Counted from the first letter of the stretch, positions 1 through 9,059 are shown. The stretch: 18,205 bases of DNA from Lachnospiraceae bacterium (GCA_016282215.1 JAEEKC010000364.1:1-18205), one strand, 5' to 3'. Numbers and translations are program-made. Notes: generated by a model from the sequence alone, not told the origin.

Positions 1-311
1 CCCAGGGATTCATACAGGCTCTTGATAAACTTCTTTAAGAACATCTCTACAAACTGCACCAGCGCCGCAATGACCAGGATAAAGACGATGGTCCGAAGAT
101 ACCCGAGATCCAGCGGCGTTAAGATGAACCGATAGATCAGCGCGGCAACAAGGGATGCAATGGTAATGACAAAAATAACCGCCGTACCCATGCCGCTTGC
201 AGTCTTTACTTTCTTCGATACGCCGAGGAAGGGACACAGACCCAAAAACTGGGAAAGGACCACATTATTGACAAGCGCGGAGCCGATGGCGATCAGGATC
301 AGTGTTTTCAT
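1..311 (-). CDS. rnfA: Ion-translocating oxidoreductase complex subunit RnfA (partial)
   Basis: RnfA is an integral membrane subunit of the Rnf complex, which couples electron flow between ferredoxin and NAD+ to Na+ or H+ transport. The ATG is at 311-309, and the start codon overlaps the rnfE stop by four bases (ATGA), typical of translational coupling. The visible 103 residues begin MKTLILIAIGSALVNNVVLS and include the family-typical segment FLGLCPFLGVSKK, followed by hydrophobic membrane helices separated by short loops. The C-terminal part, and probably rnfB after it, lie beyond the left edge. Family assignment is confident from the conserved N-terminus and the operon position. RnfE is a paralogue, but it is already accounted for by the adjacent gene. 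Confidence 0.93.
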   Translation of the reverse strand, partial: MKTLILIAIGSALVNNVVLSQFLGLCPFLGVSKKVKTASGMGTAVIFVITIASLVAALIYRFILTPLDLGYLRTIVFILVIAALVQFVEMFLKKFIKSLYESL

Positions 312-1204
312 TCGTCATCTCCTCCTTTCTGCCCATCTTTGCCGGATTTCTTCCGGGACTTCTCATCAGATTCTTTCTCTTCGCTTTTCTTCGCATCTGA
401 CGCAGCCTGTTTCTCTTCCCCCTCCAGCTGTTTCGTCCGTCCGGCAGCCTTCACGTCATAGAATTTTCTGCTCTCACAGCCTTCGATCCCGCAGGATGCA
501 CAGCCGCTTCCCATGCAGGAGCCGGAGCCGATCCTGCTCATGTCTTTTCCTTTTGCTTCACCCTTTAACTTGATCTGATTCTGAATGGCAGTCAAAAGAG
601 CAAGCACGAAGAATGCGCCCGGTGCCATGACGAAAATGGAAACAGGCACAAAAGACTGCGGCATGATCATAAACCCAAAGGCCTTGCCGGATCCGAGGAT
701 CTCACGTACCAGACCGATACAGGTCAGTGCAAAGGTAAATCCGAGTCCCATACCCAGACCGTCAAAGAAGGACGGGATCACGGGATTCTTGGACGCATAC
801 GCTTCCGCCCGGCCGAGGATGATACAGTTGACCACGATCAGCGGGATGTAAATGCCAAGCGAATCATAAAGCGATGGCAGATATCCTTCCAAAAGCAGCT
901 CCATCACCGTTACAAAAGATGCGATGATCACGATAAATGCAGGGATACGCACCTTATCCGGGATCACTTTTCTCAGCATGGAAATAAAGACATTGGAAAG
1001 CGCCAGCACCACCGTTGTGGTCAGTCCCATTCCAAGACCGTTGATCGCCGATGTGGTCACCGCCAGCGTCGGGCACATACCCAGCGTCAGCACAAAAGTG
1101 GGATTTTCCTTCGCCAGTCCGTTCCAGAGCCGCTCAAGCGCCACCGGCATTTCTTTCTTTCCGCCCACATCTTCCGGGGCATTTGTCATGGTTTCTTCCG
1201 ACAT
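308..1204 (-). CDS. rnfE: Rnf complex membrane subunit RnfE with Cys-rich charged C-terminal tail
   Basis: RnfE is the second of the paired six-helix membrane subunits (with RnfA) that carry electrons across the membrane in the Rnf complex. The 298-residue product has the typical core: the segment NPTFVLTLGMCPTLAVTTSA near residue 35, then hydrophobic helices, and EAYASKNPVIPSFFDGLGMG in the middle. The core ends near residue 212. Beyond it is an extra tail of about 85 residues. The tail starts with a cysteine cluster (CMGSGCASCGIEGC, about residues 226-239) and ends in a Lys/Glu/Asp/Ser-rich stretch. RnfE proteins are usually near 200-235 residues, so the protein is long. It starts 17 bp after rnfG and overlaps rnfA by 4 bp. 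An internal ATG (MTNAPEDV) is an alternative start with a weaker ribosome binding site. Confidence 0.93.
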   Translation of the reverse strand: MSEETMTNAPEDVGGKKEMPVALERLWNGLAKENPTFVLTLGMCPTLAVTTSAINGLGMGLTTTVVLALSNVFISMLRKVIPDKVRIPAFIVIIASFVTVMELLLEGYLPSLYDSLGIYIPLIVVNCIILGRAEAYASKNPVIPSFFDGLGMGLGFTFALTCIGLVREILGSGKAFGFMIMPQSFVPVSIFVMAPGAFFVLALLTAIQNQIKLKGEAKGKDMSRIGSGSCMGSGCASCGIEGCESRKFYDVKAAGRTKQLEGEEKQAASDAKKSEEKESDEKSRKKSGKDGQKGGDDE

Positions 1205-1221
1205 ATCCTATCCTCAAACTT

Positions 1222-1848
1222 TTATTGTACAAGCACCTGCGCATACACCGCGCGTCCTGCATTCAGTCCGTTCACAAACGCAGTCGTTGTCACCGTCGCA
1301 CCGGAAATGGCATCGATCTGATTCCCCTGCGCATCTCCCGCCTTGGTAAATGTGACATCTTCCTTCATATCCTTTCCCGGAAGCTGCGGCACGATCACTT
1401 CTCCCGCCCGCATACCGAGACCTGCTGTCTCCGAGATGGAAAGGATCGATGCGCCGTTTAACGTCTGATCCGCATTTTTGATACCCATGGCAAAGGTGAT
1501 ATCACCGCCATATCCTTCATGATCCGTCACTGTTAAGACATAACCGATGACCGTCCCCGCGGCATCTTTTGCCGCAACGATCCCCTCGATATCCGCATCC
1601 GCGCCGGTCCCGGAGATAACACCGTCGATCTGTTCCTTTGTCACGCTGCCGTTTCCGCCATCCGCAGTATCATAGATCACTTCAAAATCTGCCGCATCGG
1701 GCAATACTTCCCTGTAAGCCGCCTGTGTTTTCTGCGCTTCCTGGGCTGCTATGGGTTCCTTGGTCAGATCATAGACAAATCCAAGCACGAGTCCGCTGAT
1801 GAGCGTGATCACAAACAGGATCGCCGCATCCTTAAGCATTCCTTTCAT
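1222..1848 (-). CDS. rnfG: Rnf complex FMN-binding subunit RnfG
   Basis: RnfG is an extracytoplasmic, membrane-anchored flavoprotein that carries FMN covalently linked to a threonine. The 208-residue protein has one N-terminal membrane helix (DAAILFVITLISGLVLGFVY, about residues 7-26). A soluble domain follows, and the FMN attachment motif SGATVTTTA lies near the C-terminus; the threonine after SGA is the expected attachment residue. The ATG overlaps the rnfD stop (ATGA, 1845-1848) and is preceded by a good GGAGGTGA site inside the end of rnfD, which indicates translational coupling. Length and motif match the family (FMN-binding domain). Confidence 0.95.
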   Translation of the reverse strand: MKGMLKDAAILFVITLISGLVLGFVYDLTKEPIAAQEAQKTQAAYREVLPDAADFEVIYDTADGGNGSVTKEQIDGVISGTGADADIEGIVAAKDAAGTVIGYVLTVTDHEGYGGDITFAMGIKNADQTLNGASILSISETAGLGMRAGEVIVPQLPGKDMKEDVTFTKAGDAQGNQIDAISGATVTTTAFVNGLNAGRAVYAQVLVQ

Positions 1849-2777
1849 GTCCGCTCACCTCCTCTTCCGAAAGGTTTCGGCCAGGAGATCTTTTCGATCA
1901 GCGGCACACACAGGTTTCCCAAAATGATCGCATAGGAAACGCCCTCTGCGCCTGATCCGAACACCCTGAAGATCCCGGTCAGCAAACCAAGCAAAATACC
2001 GAAAAGGTATTGTCCCCGTTTCGTGATCGGCCTTGTCACATAATCCGTTGCCATGAAAAATGCACCAATCATCAAACCGCCGCCGGCCAGATTTCCCGCA
2101 ATATACTCATAGTCAAACCCTCTGCCTGAAAACAGCAGAAGAAAGATCACCAGTGTTGCAATGTAAGTGCCCGGTATCCGCAGATCGATCACGCCGAGCA
2201 TGATCAAAAAGCAGGCACCCGCCACCAGTGCGATCATGCTGGTCTCTCCGATACATCCGGGGGTGTTTCCCATCACCATCTGATAGATATCCGGATGTTC
2301 TCCGGCCTTCAATGCGGCCAGAGGCGTAGCTCCCGTAAAGGTATCGGTATGGAAATCCGTCATGATCCTGGTAAAAGAAAGCACCAGAAAACACCTCGCT
2401 CCGAGTGCGGGGTTCATGAAATTCTGCCCGAGACCGCCAAACAGCTGCTTTACTACAACGATGGCAAAGAAACCGCCGATCACACCGATCCACCATGGTG
2501 CGCTTGGCGGCAGATTCAGTGCCAGAAGAAGTCCGGTCACGACAGCCGAAAAATCACCTATTGTGGATTTTTTATGACAGATCAGTTCAAATAAGAATTC
2601 CGAAGCGACTGCGCTGGCTATTGTCACCAGGATCAGCATCAGCGCATGCATGCCGAAATGATATATGCCGTAGATTGTCGCAGGCATTAACGCCAGGATC
2701 ACGGCCAGCATGATCATGCTCGTCGTTACCCTCGCCCTGACGTGTGGGTTTGAAGACACTTTTGCCTTGGTTTCCAT
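1845..2777 (-). CDS. rnfD: Rnf complex membrane flavoprotein subunit RnfD
   Basis: RnfD is a polytopic membrane subunit related to NqrB that carries a covalently bound FMN. The 310-residue product contains many hydrophobic helices. The family landmarks are NFMNPALGARCFLVLSF, the flavin-attachment segment FTGATPLAALKAG (threonine of GAT), and the C-terminal GSGAEGVSYAIILGNLCVPL. The start is the ATG at 2777 with an AAGGAAA-type site upstream. The gene follows rnfC after a 69-bp gap and overlaps rnfG by 4 bp. Nothing is missing relative to the family. Confidence 0.95.
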   Translation of the reverse strand: METKAKVSSNPHVRARVTTSMIMLAVILALMPATIYGIYHFGMHALMLILVTIASAVASEFLFELICHKKSTIGDFSAVVTGLLLALNLPPSAPWWIGVIGGFFAIVVVKQLFGGLGQNFMNPALGARCFLVLSFTRIMTDFHTDTFTGATPLAALKAGEHPDIYQMVMGNTPGCIGETSMIALVAGACFLIMLGVIDLRIPGTYIATLVIFLLLFSGRGFDYEYIAGNLAGGGLMIGAFFMATDYVTRPITKRGQYLFGILLGLLTGIFRVFGSGAEGVSYAIILGNLCVPLIEKISWPKPFGRGGERT

Positions 2778-2846
2778 GAATCAATTTCCTTTATCTTTTA
2801 ATCTTCTGTAAATCCGGTCTTTTGAATGTTATTATTTCGATAGATT

Positions 2847-4166
2847 TTATTTCCTTCTTGCTGCCAAAGCAAGCTTTCGCATGGTCTTGATCTCCTGTGT
2901 CAGCTGCCTCCTTGCGGGACATACAAAGGAACAGCAGCCGCACTCGCAGCATTCCAGCCCGTCCAGCGCAACAAAGGTTTCCATATCGCCATGCTCCGCC
3001 AAGTCTGCCATACGGGAAGGGATTAGTCTTCCGGGACAAACTTCCGCACATCTGCCGCAGTTAATGCAGGCCGTGGGTTCAAACTCAGCCACTTCATCTT
3101 TTGTCATGCAAAGCAGTGCCGATGCGGTTTTTGTTGTCGGTACATCCAGTCCGAACAGAGCAAAGCCCATCATAGGACCACCGGATACGATCTTGGCCGG
3201 CTCTGTTTTGAAGCCGCCTGCTTCTTCGATCAGTTCATGATAATTGGTGCCGATCCGCACCCTGAAATTACGGGGATCTGCGATGGCATCGCCGGTCACC
3301 GTCACGATCCGGTACATCAGCGGCTTATTCTCCATAACCGCCGAATAGATAGCACAGACCGTGTCCACATTGTTGACAACGCAGCCTGCATCCGCCGGCA
3401 GCATGGAAGAATTGATGGCTCTTCCTGTTGCGGCATAGATCAGCTGCCTCTCTGCCCCTTGGGGATACTTTGTCTTCAATGCTTTGACTTTGATCCGGTC
3501 TTCATTCTTTACAAGATCTTTTAGTATCTCAATGCAGTCCGGCTTATTATCCTCAACTGCCAGGATCCCTTCCGCATGATCAAACAATGCCAGCGAGCAC
3601 TTCAATCCCTGCACCAGCTTTTCCGGTTCTTCGATCATCCTCCTGTAATCACTTGTCAGATAGGGTTCGCACTCCGCACAGTTGGCGATCACATAATCGA
3701 TTTTGTCCGGCTCTTTGGGCGAGAGTTTGACATGCGTCGGAAAACCGGCGCCCCCCATGCCCACAACGCCTGCCTTTTGGATCTTTGCAATGATCTCTTC
3801 TTTGGTATGCTCCTCAAGGGGCTTCGGGGTATCATATTCCACTTCATCATATTGACCGTCATTTTCGATGACGATTGACATCACCATATCTCCGGTCACT
3901 ACGCGACGCGGCTCGATGGCCTTTACCGTGCCGGATACTGTCGAATAAATGGGCGCAGAAACAAAACCGCCCGCTTCAGCGATCAACTGTCCGGTCAATA
4001 CCGCGTCCCCTTTTTTGACTACTGCCTTTGCCGGAGCGCCAATATGCTGGGATAGTGGATAAACCATATCCCCCTTTGGCAAAATATCCGTGATCGGCTT
4101 ATCCTTGGAAAGATCCTTACCATCATAGGGATGGATCCCGCCGATAAAAGTCAGCCTGCCTGCCAT
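2847..4166 (-). CDS. rnfC: Rnf complex NADH-side iron-sulfur subunit RnfC
   Basis: RnfC is the peripheral cytoplasmic subunit where NAD(H) is thought to react. The 439-residue product has the glycine-rich NADH/FMN-fold segment GVVGMGGAGFPTHVKLSP near residue 135. Near the C-terminus it has two ferredoxin-type [4Fe-4S] motifs, CINCGRCAEVCP and CCECGCCSFVCP. The ATG at 4166 follows an AAGGGG site about seven bases upstream. It is the first gene of the operon, with a promoter-like sequence about 150 bp upstream. The C-D-G-E-A order is the usual one for Clostridia. Complete and intact. Confidence 0.96.
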   Translation of the reverse strand: MAGRLTFIGGIHPYDGKDLSKDKPITDILPKGDMVYPLSQHIGAPAKAVVKKGDAVLTGQLIAEAGGFVSAPIYSTVSGTVKAIEPRRVVTGDMVMSIVIENDGQYDEVEYDTPKPLEEHTKEEIIAKIQKAGVVGMGGAGFPTHVKLSPKEPDKIDYVIANCAECEPYLTSDYRRMIEEPEKLVQGLKCSLALFDHAEGILAVEDNKPDCIEILKDLVKNEDRIKVKALKTKYPQGAERQLIYAATGRAINSSMLPADAGCVVNNVDTVCAIYSAVMENKPLMYRIVTVTGDAIADPRNFRVRIGTNYHELIEEAGGFKTEPAKIVSGGPMMGFALFGLDVPTTKTASALLCMTKDEVAEFEPTACINCGRCAEVCPGRLIPSRMADLAEHGDMETFVALDGLECCECGCCSFVCPARRQLTQEIKTMRKLALAARRK

Positions 4167-4182
4167 TCCTTTTCCCCTTTAT

Positions 4183-4281
4183 TCATCCGTGTGCTTCAAT
4201 TACGATCAGATACGGGCCATATTCAACGCCGCTTTTATCCTTCAGATACAAATGTAAATACTCGCTTTGGTTTTTGACACT
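4183..4281 (-). pseudogene. Short coding-like remnant in the rnfC leader (tentative)
   Basis: Between the predicted rnfC promoter and the rnfC start, a minus-strand frame reads 32 residues from a preceding TAA to a TGA at 4185-4183. It contains EYLHLYLKDKSGVEYGPYLI. The composition (Tyr, Lys, Asp, hydrophobic alternation) looks protein-like rather than random, but there is no ATG or GTG in frame and no clear ribosome binding site. It could be the decayed end of another gene, a leader peptide starting at an in-frame TTG, or chance. Not recognised. Confidence 0.2.
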
Positions 4282-4313
4282 TTAAAAGAATATCCACTCT
4301 TTACACTCCACAT

Positions 4314-4342
4314 ATAATACCATAAAACCACGCATTTTACAA
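4314..4342 (-). promoter_or_regulatory. Predicted sigma-A promoter of the rnf operon
   Basis: On the minus strand a -35 TTGTAA (4342-4337) is followed after 17 bp by the -10 TATTAT (4319-4314). TGG directly precedes the -10, giving an extended -10. It faces rnfC and would give a leader of about 140 nt. No known riboswitch was recognised in that leader. Confidence 0.6.
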
Positions 4343-4377
4343 CAATCGAGTAGAGGAAAGGATCCCCTACTCGATTG
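4343..4377. terminator. Inverted repeat between the 1517-aa gene and the rnf promoter
   Basis: The two 11-bp perfect arms CAATCGAGTAG (4343-4353) and CTACTCGATTG (4367-4377) flank a 13-nt loop. The hairpin ends directly at the -35 box of the rnf promoter and lies 53 bp after the stop of the large surface protein gene. It probably ends that gene's transcript or insulates the rnf promoter. The run after it on the minus strand (TTGTAAAAT) is a poor U-tract, so an operator is also possible. Confidence 0.45.
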
Positions 4378-4429
4378 CATTGAAATCGTATGATTCTTGC
4401 CTGTGAATGCTCACATGGCGTTTGTGGCG

Positions 4430-7400
4430 TTAGCTTTTTACAGTTCCCTTATAACCAAGTTGTTTCATCAGTTTCTTCCAAGCTGCCTTCTTGCTCTTAG
4501 GCACCTTCACCTTCACCTTCTTGGACAGGTTCTTCAGTCCCTTCATCGCACTCGCTTTCGGAACCTTCGTTCCCTTGAACTGGATACTGCCCAGTTTGCC
4601 GCATTTTTTAAGTGCATTCTTTTCCACTTTGGTAAGGCCCTTGCCAAATACTACCGTTTTCAGTTTCGAACAATTCAGGAATGCTCCGACACCGATCACC
4701 TTACAGGTATCCGGCAGCGTTGCCTTGGTGATCTTCGTATTTGCAAATGCATTCTTACCGATCTTCTCCACCTTGGTCTTGGACAGATCCGCCTTCGTCA
4801 GGTTCTTGCAGCCCGAGAAGGCATTGGCCCCAATCTCTGTGATGGTGTTCGGGAATACAACGGTCTTCAGTTTGGTATCACCCTTGAATGCATTGGCTGC
4901 AATGGCGGTTACCGGATAGGTCTGGCCGTTGATCGTTACAGTTGCATCAATCTTAACTGTTTTTGCTTTCTTTGCAGCTGCTGAAGGCTTATACTCTACC
5001 TTCACCGTGCCGTCAGCTGCTACTGCAGTAATGCTGTAGGTGCTGCCATCCGCTGCGGTATAGGACTCACCAACCTTCGGAGCGGGCTTATCTTCCTGCT
5101 TCTGCCCCTGACCCTGATCTGTCTGGTTTTGATCTCCTGATCCCGGAGCAGGTGTCGGAGCTGCAGCTTCCTTTACAGTGATGTTAAATTTACACTTCAC
5201 TGACGGGTTATCCTTGAAGGCGATCACAACCTCTTTATCCGAAGTCTTCAGTGCTCCGGTCAGGTTTACGGTATAATCAGCCTTTGACAATGCGTATGAC
5301 GTATCGTTTGCATAAATGCCGCTCACTGCAAGTCCTGTCAGATCCAGCGTATCGCCTGCAGTATAAGTATCTTTGGCGGGCGCTTTATCAACCCGCAGCG
5401 CATTGATCGGATAATAATCCGCCCGATAAGTAAGCTCTCTGGTATCATTTGCCGTCCAGCAATGGTCTTTGAGTAGCTGCATCGCTCGATCATTCAGATG
5501 ACTAACCGCATAATCTGTATAATACGGACAATCACGTTCTTCATCCCATTCTACGTATCCTTGATCATTAAATACAACATAATCATCGAATACTTTCGCT
5601 CCGAAGAATCCGGCGTAAGTTACGATCAGAATGTTCTCTTTCACCTGATCGGAAACAACGATCTTCTTGCCCAGGATATAGCCATCTTTTTCCACATCCG
5701 TGATCGTAACATATTTTGCCAGATCATCCTGATCTATGAGTTCGTCATCTTCTGTTCTGATCTCATATTTGAATGTAGACGGATCGATGCAGGTCAGATA
5801 CTCTCGTACGAAATCACCCGGTGTTCGTTTATTCTCTACATCATAATCAAATGTATTATATTCCAGCAAAAGCTTGGCATAGTCCGGAGACATCTTCTCG
5901 TGGGATCGGGTCACTTCTTCTACTTCTTCCTGCCTTTGCGCGTCCCAGGTTCTCCAGAGAAGATAGAAAGTAGAATTCTCCACGCCCTTTTTCTCATAAA
6001 CGTTAACGGGATCCACGAACATATGGACATCTTCGTACCAATCCGGACGTTTCTCGGTTTCATAGAAATCCACATCAGGTAAATGCGTATTGAACCAGCC
6101 AATATCTACGATGTCATTGTCATTCACCTGATATCTGACAGCGAATTCACCTTCCTGGATAAAGGTGGCAGTGACGAGCTGCTTATCAGCATCATACGAA
6201 ACACTCACGCCATCCGTAATGAACTTATCACCTTCATAATGACCGATGGAAAGCCTCTTCGGATCAAAATCCTTGATCAAATCCTCATATAAAGCAGTGC
6301 CTTCGCTCTCGATACAAATCGGCTTAAACTTGACCGTTGCACCAAAGGGATAAAGATCCATATTCAGGTAATCCATATATTGTCCCGGTCTGTAATCATA
6401 GGAAGAGGCTTCCATTATCTGAAGCATATACCGGGTATTGGTAACAATATCATAATGCAGATCCTTCCACTCATGGCGATCACCTGTTTTATCTCCTTCA
6501 ACATCGGCACGTAAACGGAAATCGAGGCTGGTAAATGTACAGTCAGTCCCTTCATCATTGTAAACGCCGGGGAATGTATATACTCTCCACTCGCCATTCA
6601 TTCCATCTGTATCAACCTTAGTAACCTCAGGGGTCGGGATCTTCAAGTCTACATTTTTTTCACCGTCGTCGGTATCGATCATGCCGCTTGCCTGAATGTC
6701 TCCAAACTTAAACGGACGCTCTTCATATTCATCTTCTACTTTATCCGGGTCATAATCCGGATCTTCGACATCCGCAGCGTTATAGGTTAATACATAGGCT
6801 GTATTCATACTATTTACATATACATAAACCTTGATGTCCTGTCCCGGGGCAGCATATTGGCAGTCAAAGAGCCTTGTATTAAGGTCCTTGGCAGCATAAA
6901 AATCAATGGCTCTCGGAACTACATGCACGATGGCGCCTTTATCATTACTGTTTCGTTCCTTGATAATGCAGTCACCAACCTGGTCAAGACAGACACTACA
7001 ATTTCCATTTTCCACAAAATAAGGCTTTGTTTCTCCTTTATATTCGATGTCAACAACACCTGTAAATTCTTCCTGCCCTTTATAGAGACGGAAATTCTCG
7101 TACCCCTCCCAGGCCCAGGTCTCCATTTCCTTAGAGGGACCCCCTTCATCGCCGTCTCTTCGGATATTCAGACCGGAAATCGGATACAAGACATCCAATC
7201 TCCAGATTTCAGGAAATTGCCAATGAGACTCTTTAATGGCAAATTTAACATCATCATACCATTCCCATGCATTATTTCCGTTTCCGTTCAGTTTAATAAC
7301 CACCTGATCCTTGTCATCTTTCAGGATCTCGTATTTCAGATAGGGATATGCCTCCTTGATTTTCTTATCTGCATCCGAATCCGTCATCTTGAAAACGACA

Positions 7401-8983
7401 TCTTCATCAAGCTCTTCAGAATATCTTGCAAAACCGATAAAAGAGAAGTTTTCGTCTCCCCATTTTTTATTCATGATAAAATAGAGGCTGTCATCAGGAC
7501 TCAGATCAGCCCGTTCATAATCAGGAATAAAATATTCTTCACTGAATTCCGGTCCTGAAAAGAATTCTGCGGCACTGCTATGCGCATCAAAGTAGATCTT
7601 GGTATTTCCCTTTTTTGCATCTTTTGCAGTCAGGCAATAGCATCCGAGTTCATGGAACACAACATCGTAAAACGCCGTATCCTCGTATCCTTCCAGCGTT
7701 TCTCTTCCATCTTCATCTTCTGTGCCCACCAAGGTAAAATCAGCACATCCTTCTGCCGATACACCGGTATCAGACCATTTTCCGTCTTTCCACTCAGCTT
7801 TTGTCAGCGCCAGTGCACCTTTATATGCGGTCTTCTCTTCGGCAATATTATCGATCAGTGACAGACCGATCGTAAACCCCTGCCAGATATGCATACCGGC
7901 ATTTGTCTCAAACCGATCTTCCCTCTTATAGAACAGATCGCCTTTGCTGTCTTCACCTTCCCAGTCAAACTGTGCCCATACCAGACCGAAATACTGATCC
8001 GGCTCATATTGAAGACGTATCTCATAATCACGTTCCTGGGCAGGCAGTTCATCCGGATTCACGCCATCTGCAAAATCCAGATTGAACCTGAGTTTTTCAT
8101 CGAAGCGTTCTATTTCCGCCCCATCTATATAGAATTTATATCCGCCATATCCTTCCGGAAGCCCATCCGTCAGTTCTTCAACCTTGATCCCATTCGGTGA
8201 ATTATAATACTCCACCTCCTCATCATCGTTCCATACATAATAAGTGATCTTTGCTTTCCCGTTGCGGTCTTTCTCTATTCCGTCAACGAGTTCCGTTTTA
8301 TACAGGAAATAAACCGGATTTTCCTTTGAGATCGCATGATCACGATAATTCGGAACGTAGGACTCCCTGCTAAAACTATCAAAGGCCGTTGTAAAACCGG
8401 CAATCGGCTCTACAGCTTCAACTTTCACTGCCATATCATCTGATGCGATCACATAGTTTCCGGGCTCAGCAATGTAACAGGTTCCATAAGTATCCGATTC
8501 AGAACCGTCGTAATCCTCTACCAGTCCGAATTCTTCAGGCGGTACTACCAGCTTCGTATCCCGTTCGCCCTCTCCCGTATCTGCCGGTCTTACGATCTCA
8601 AAATCATCATTTGCCTGATATAAGCTCAGCACAGCATTCTCAGAAAGAGAATGCCTTCCTTCTCCGTCAAATATCGAAAAGGCAACCTTTTTTTCACCCC
8701 AGCACAGGATCGTATTATAGCCGTAGTATGACTGATGGTTTTCATCACCTTCCATTCCCTCGGCAACCTGAGGTTCCTCTCTGAAGTGCCACACATCCTC
8801 CTGCCGTTCCTCATCCCACTGAGGCTCTGTCCACCAGTTTACCCAGGTACTCATTCTCAGTTCTTTTTCGCCGTCTGCCTTCGCCGTCACCGGTCTCATC
8901 AGACCATAGTCACCAAGAGTCAGCACCATGGCCAGCGACAGCAAAAAAGCGATCACTCTTTTAAAGCTCTTTCCTTTCCCCAT
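4430..8983 (-). CDS. Large exported surface protein with Ig-like and BspA-type leucine-rich repeats
   Basis: The 1517-residue protein is predicted to be secreted. It has a basic start (MGKGKSFKR), a hydrophobic core (VIAFLLSLAMVLTLG) and a likely cleavage after AKA near residue 37. I chose the ATG at 8983 because AGGAGG (8998-8993) lies nine bases ahead; upstream in-frame ATGs lack such a site. Residues about 45-1180 are acidic and aromatic and fit no domain I recognise. They seem to hold four divergent copies of one module, starting near residues 174, 446, 670 and 944. Next come an Ig-like domain (about 1192-1268), a Pro/Gln-rich linker (about 1270-1305) and BspA-type repeats (about 1354-1471) with the pattern IGANAFSGCKNLTKADL. 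The C-terminus is very lysine-rich. There is no LPXTG motif or C-terminal membrane helix, so any cell attachment must use another route. Adhesion or carbohydrate binding is plausible but unproven. Confidence 0.85.
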   Translation of the reverse strand: MGKGKSFKRVIAFLLSLAMVLTLGDYGLMRPVTAKADGEKELRMSTWVNWWTEPQWDEERQEDVWHFREEPQVAEGMEGDENHQSYYGYNTILCWGEKKVAFSIFDGEGRHSLSENAVLSLYQANDDFEIVRPADTGEGERDTKLVVPPEEFGLVEDYDGSESDTYGTCYIAEPGNYVIASDDMAVKVEAVEPIAGFTTAFDSFSRESYVPNYRDHAISKENPVYFLYKTELVDGIEKDRNGKAKITYYVWNDDEEVEYYNSPNGIKVEELTDGLPEGYGGYKFYIDGAEIERFDEKLRFNLDFADGVNPDELPAQERDYEIRLQYEPDQYFGLVWAQFDWEGEDSKGDLFYKREDRFETNAGMHIWQGFTIGLSLIDNIAEEKTAYKGALALTKAEWKDGKWSDTGVSAEGCADFTLVGTEDEDGRETLEGYEDTAFYDVVFHELGCYCLTAKDAKKGNTKIYFDAHSSAAEFFSGPEFSEEYFIPDYERADLSPDDSLYFIMNKKWGDENFSFIGFARYSEELDEDVVFKMTDSDADKKIKEAYPYLKYEILKDDKDQVVIKLNGNGNNAWEWYDDVKFAIKESHWQFPEIWRLDVLYPISGLNIRRDGDEGGPSKEMETWAWEGYENFRLYKGQEEFTGVVDIEYKGETKPYFVENGNCSVCLDQVGDCIIKERNSNDKGAIVHVVPRAIDFYAAKDLNTRLFDCQYAAPGQDIKVYVYVNSMNTAYVLTYNAADVEDPDYDPDKVEDEYEERPFKFGDIQASGMIDTDDGEKNVDLKIPTPEVTKVDTDGMNGEWRVYTFPGVYNDEGTDCTFTSLDFRLRADVEGDKTGDRHEWKDLHYDIVTNTRYMLQIMEASSYDYRPGQYMDYLNMDLYPFGATVKFKPICIESEGTALYEDLIKDFDPKRLSIGHYEGDKFITDGVSVSYDADKQLVTATFIQEGEFAVRYQVNDNDIVDIGWFNTHLPDVDFYETEKRPDWYEDVHMFVDPVNVYEKKGVENSTFYLLWRTWDAQRQEEVEEVTRSHEKMSPDYAKLLLEYNTFDYDVENKRTPGDFVREYLTCIDPSTFKYEIRTEDDELIDQDDLAKYVTITDVEKDGYILGKKIVVSDQVKENILIVTYAGFFGAKVFDDYVVFNDQGYVEWDEERDCPYYTDYAVSHLNDRAMQLLKDHCWTANDTRELTYRADYYPINALRVDKAPAKDTYTAGDTLDLTGLAVSGIYANDTSYALSKADYTVNLTGALKTSDKEVVIAFKDNPSVKCKFNITVKEAAAPTPAPGSGDQNQTDQGQGQKQEDKPAPKVGESYTAADGSTYSITAVAADGTVKVEYKPSAAAKKAKTVKIDATVTINGQTYPVTAIAANAFKGDTKLKTVVFPNTITEIGANAFSGCKNLTKADLSKTKVEKIGKNAFANTKITKATLPDTCKVIGVGAFLNCSKLKTVVFGKGLTKVEKNALKKCGKLGSIQFKGTKVPKASAMKGLKNLSKKVKVKVPKSKKAAWKKLMKQLGYKGTVKS

Positions 8984-9059
8984 CACAAACATCCTCCTTT
9001 GCATGTTGTTTTGTGCACTTTTCACAAACGCACTAACATATCGCATTAAAATATGTACA

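Noticed and set aside
10..237. Minus-strand 75-codon frame at the left edge
   Set aside because: It is an out-of-frame shadow of rnfA, whose true frame starts at 311 and shows the family sequence.
4397..4984. Plus-strand frame of 195 codons over the leucine-rich repeat region
   Set aside because: It is antisense to the lysine-rich repeats of the surface protein and arises from their regular codon pattern.
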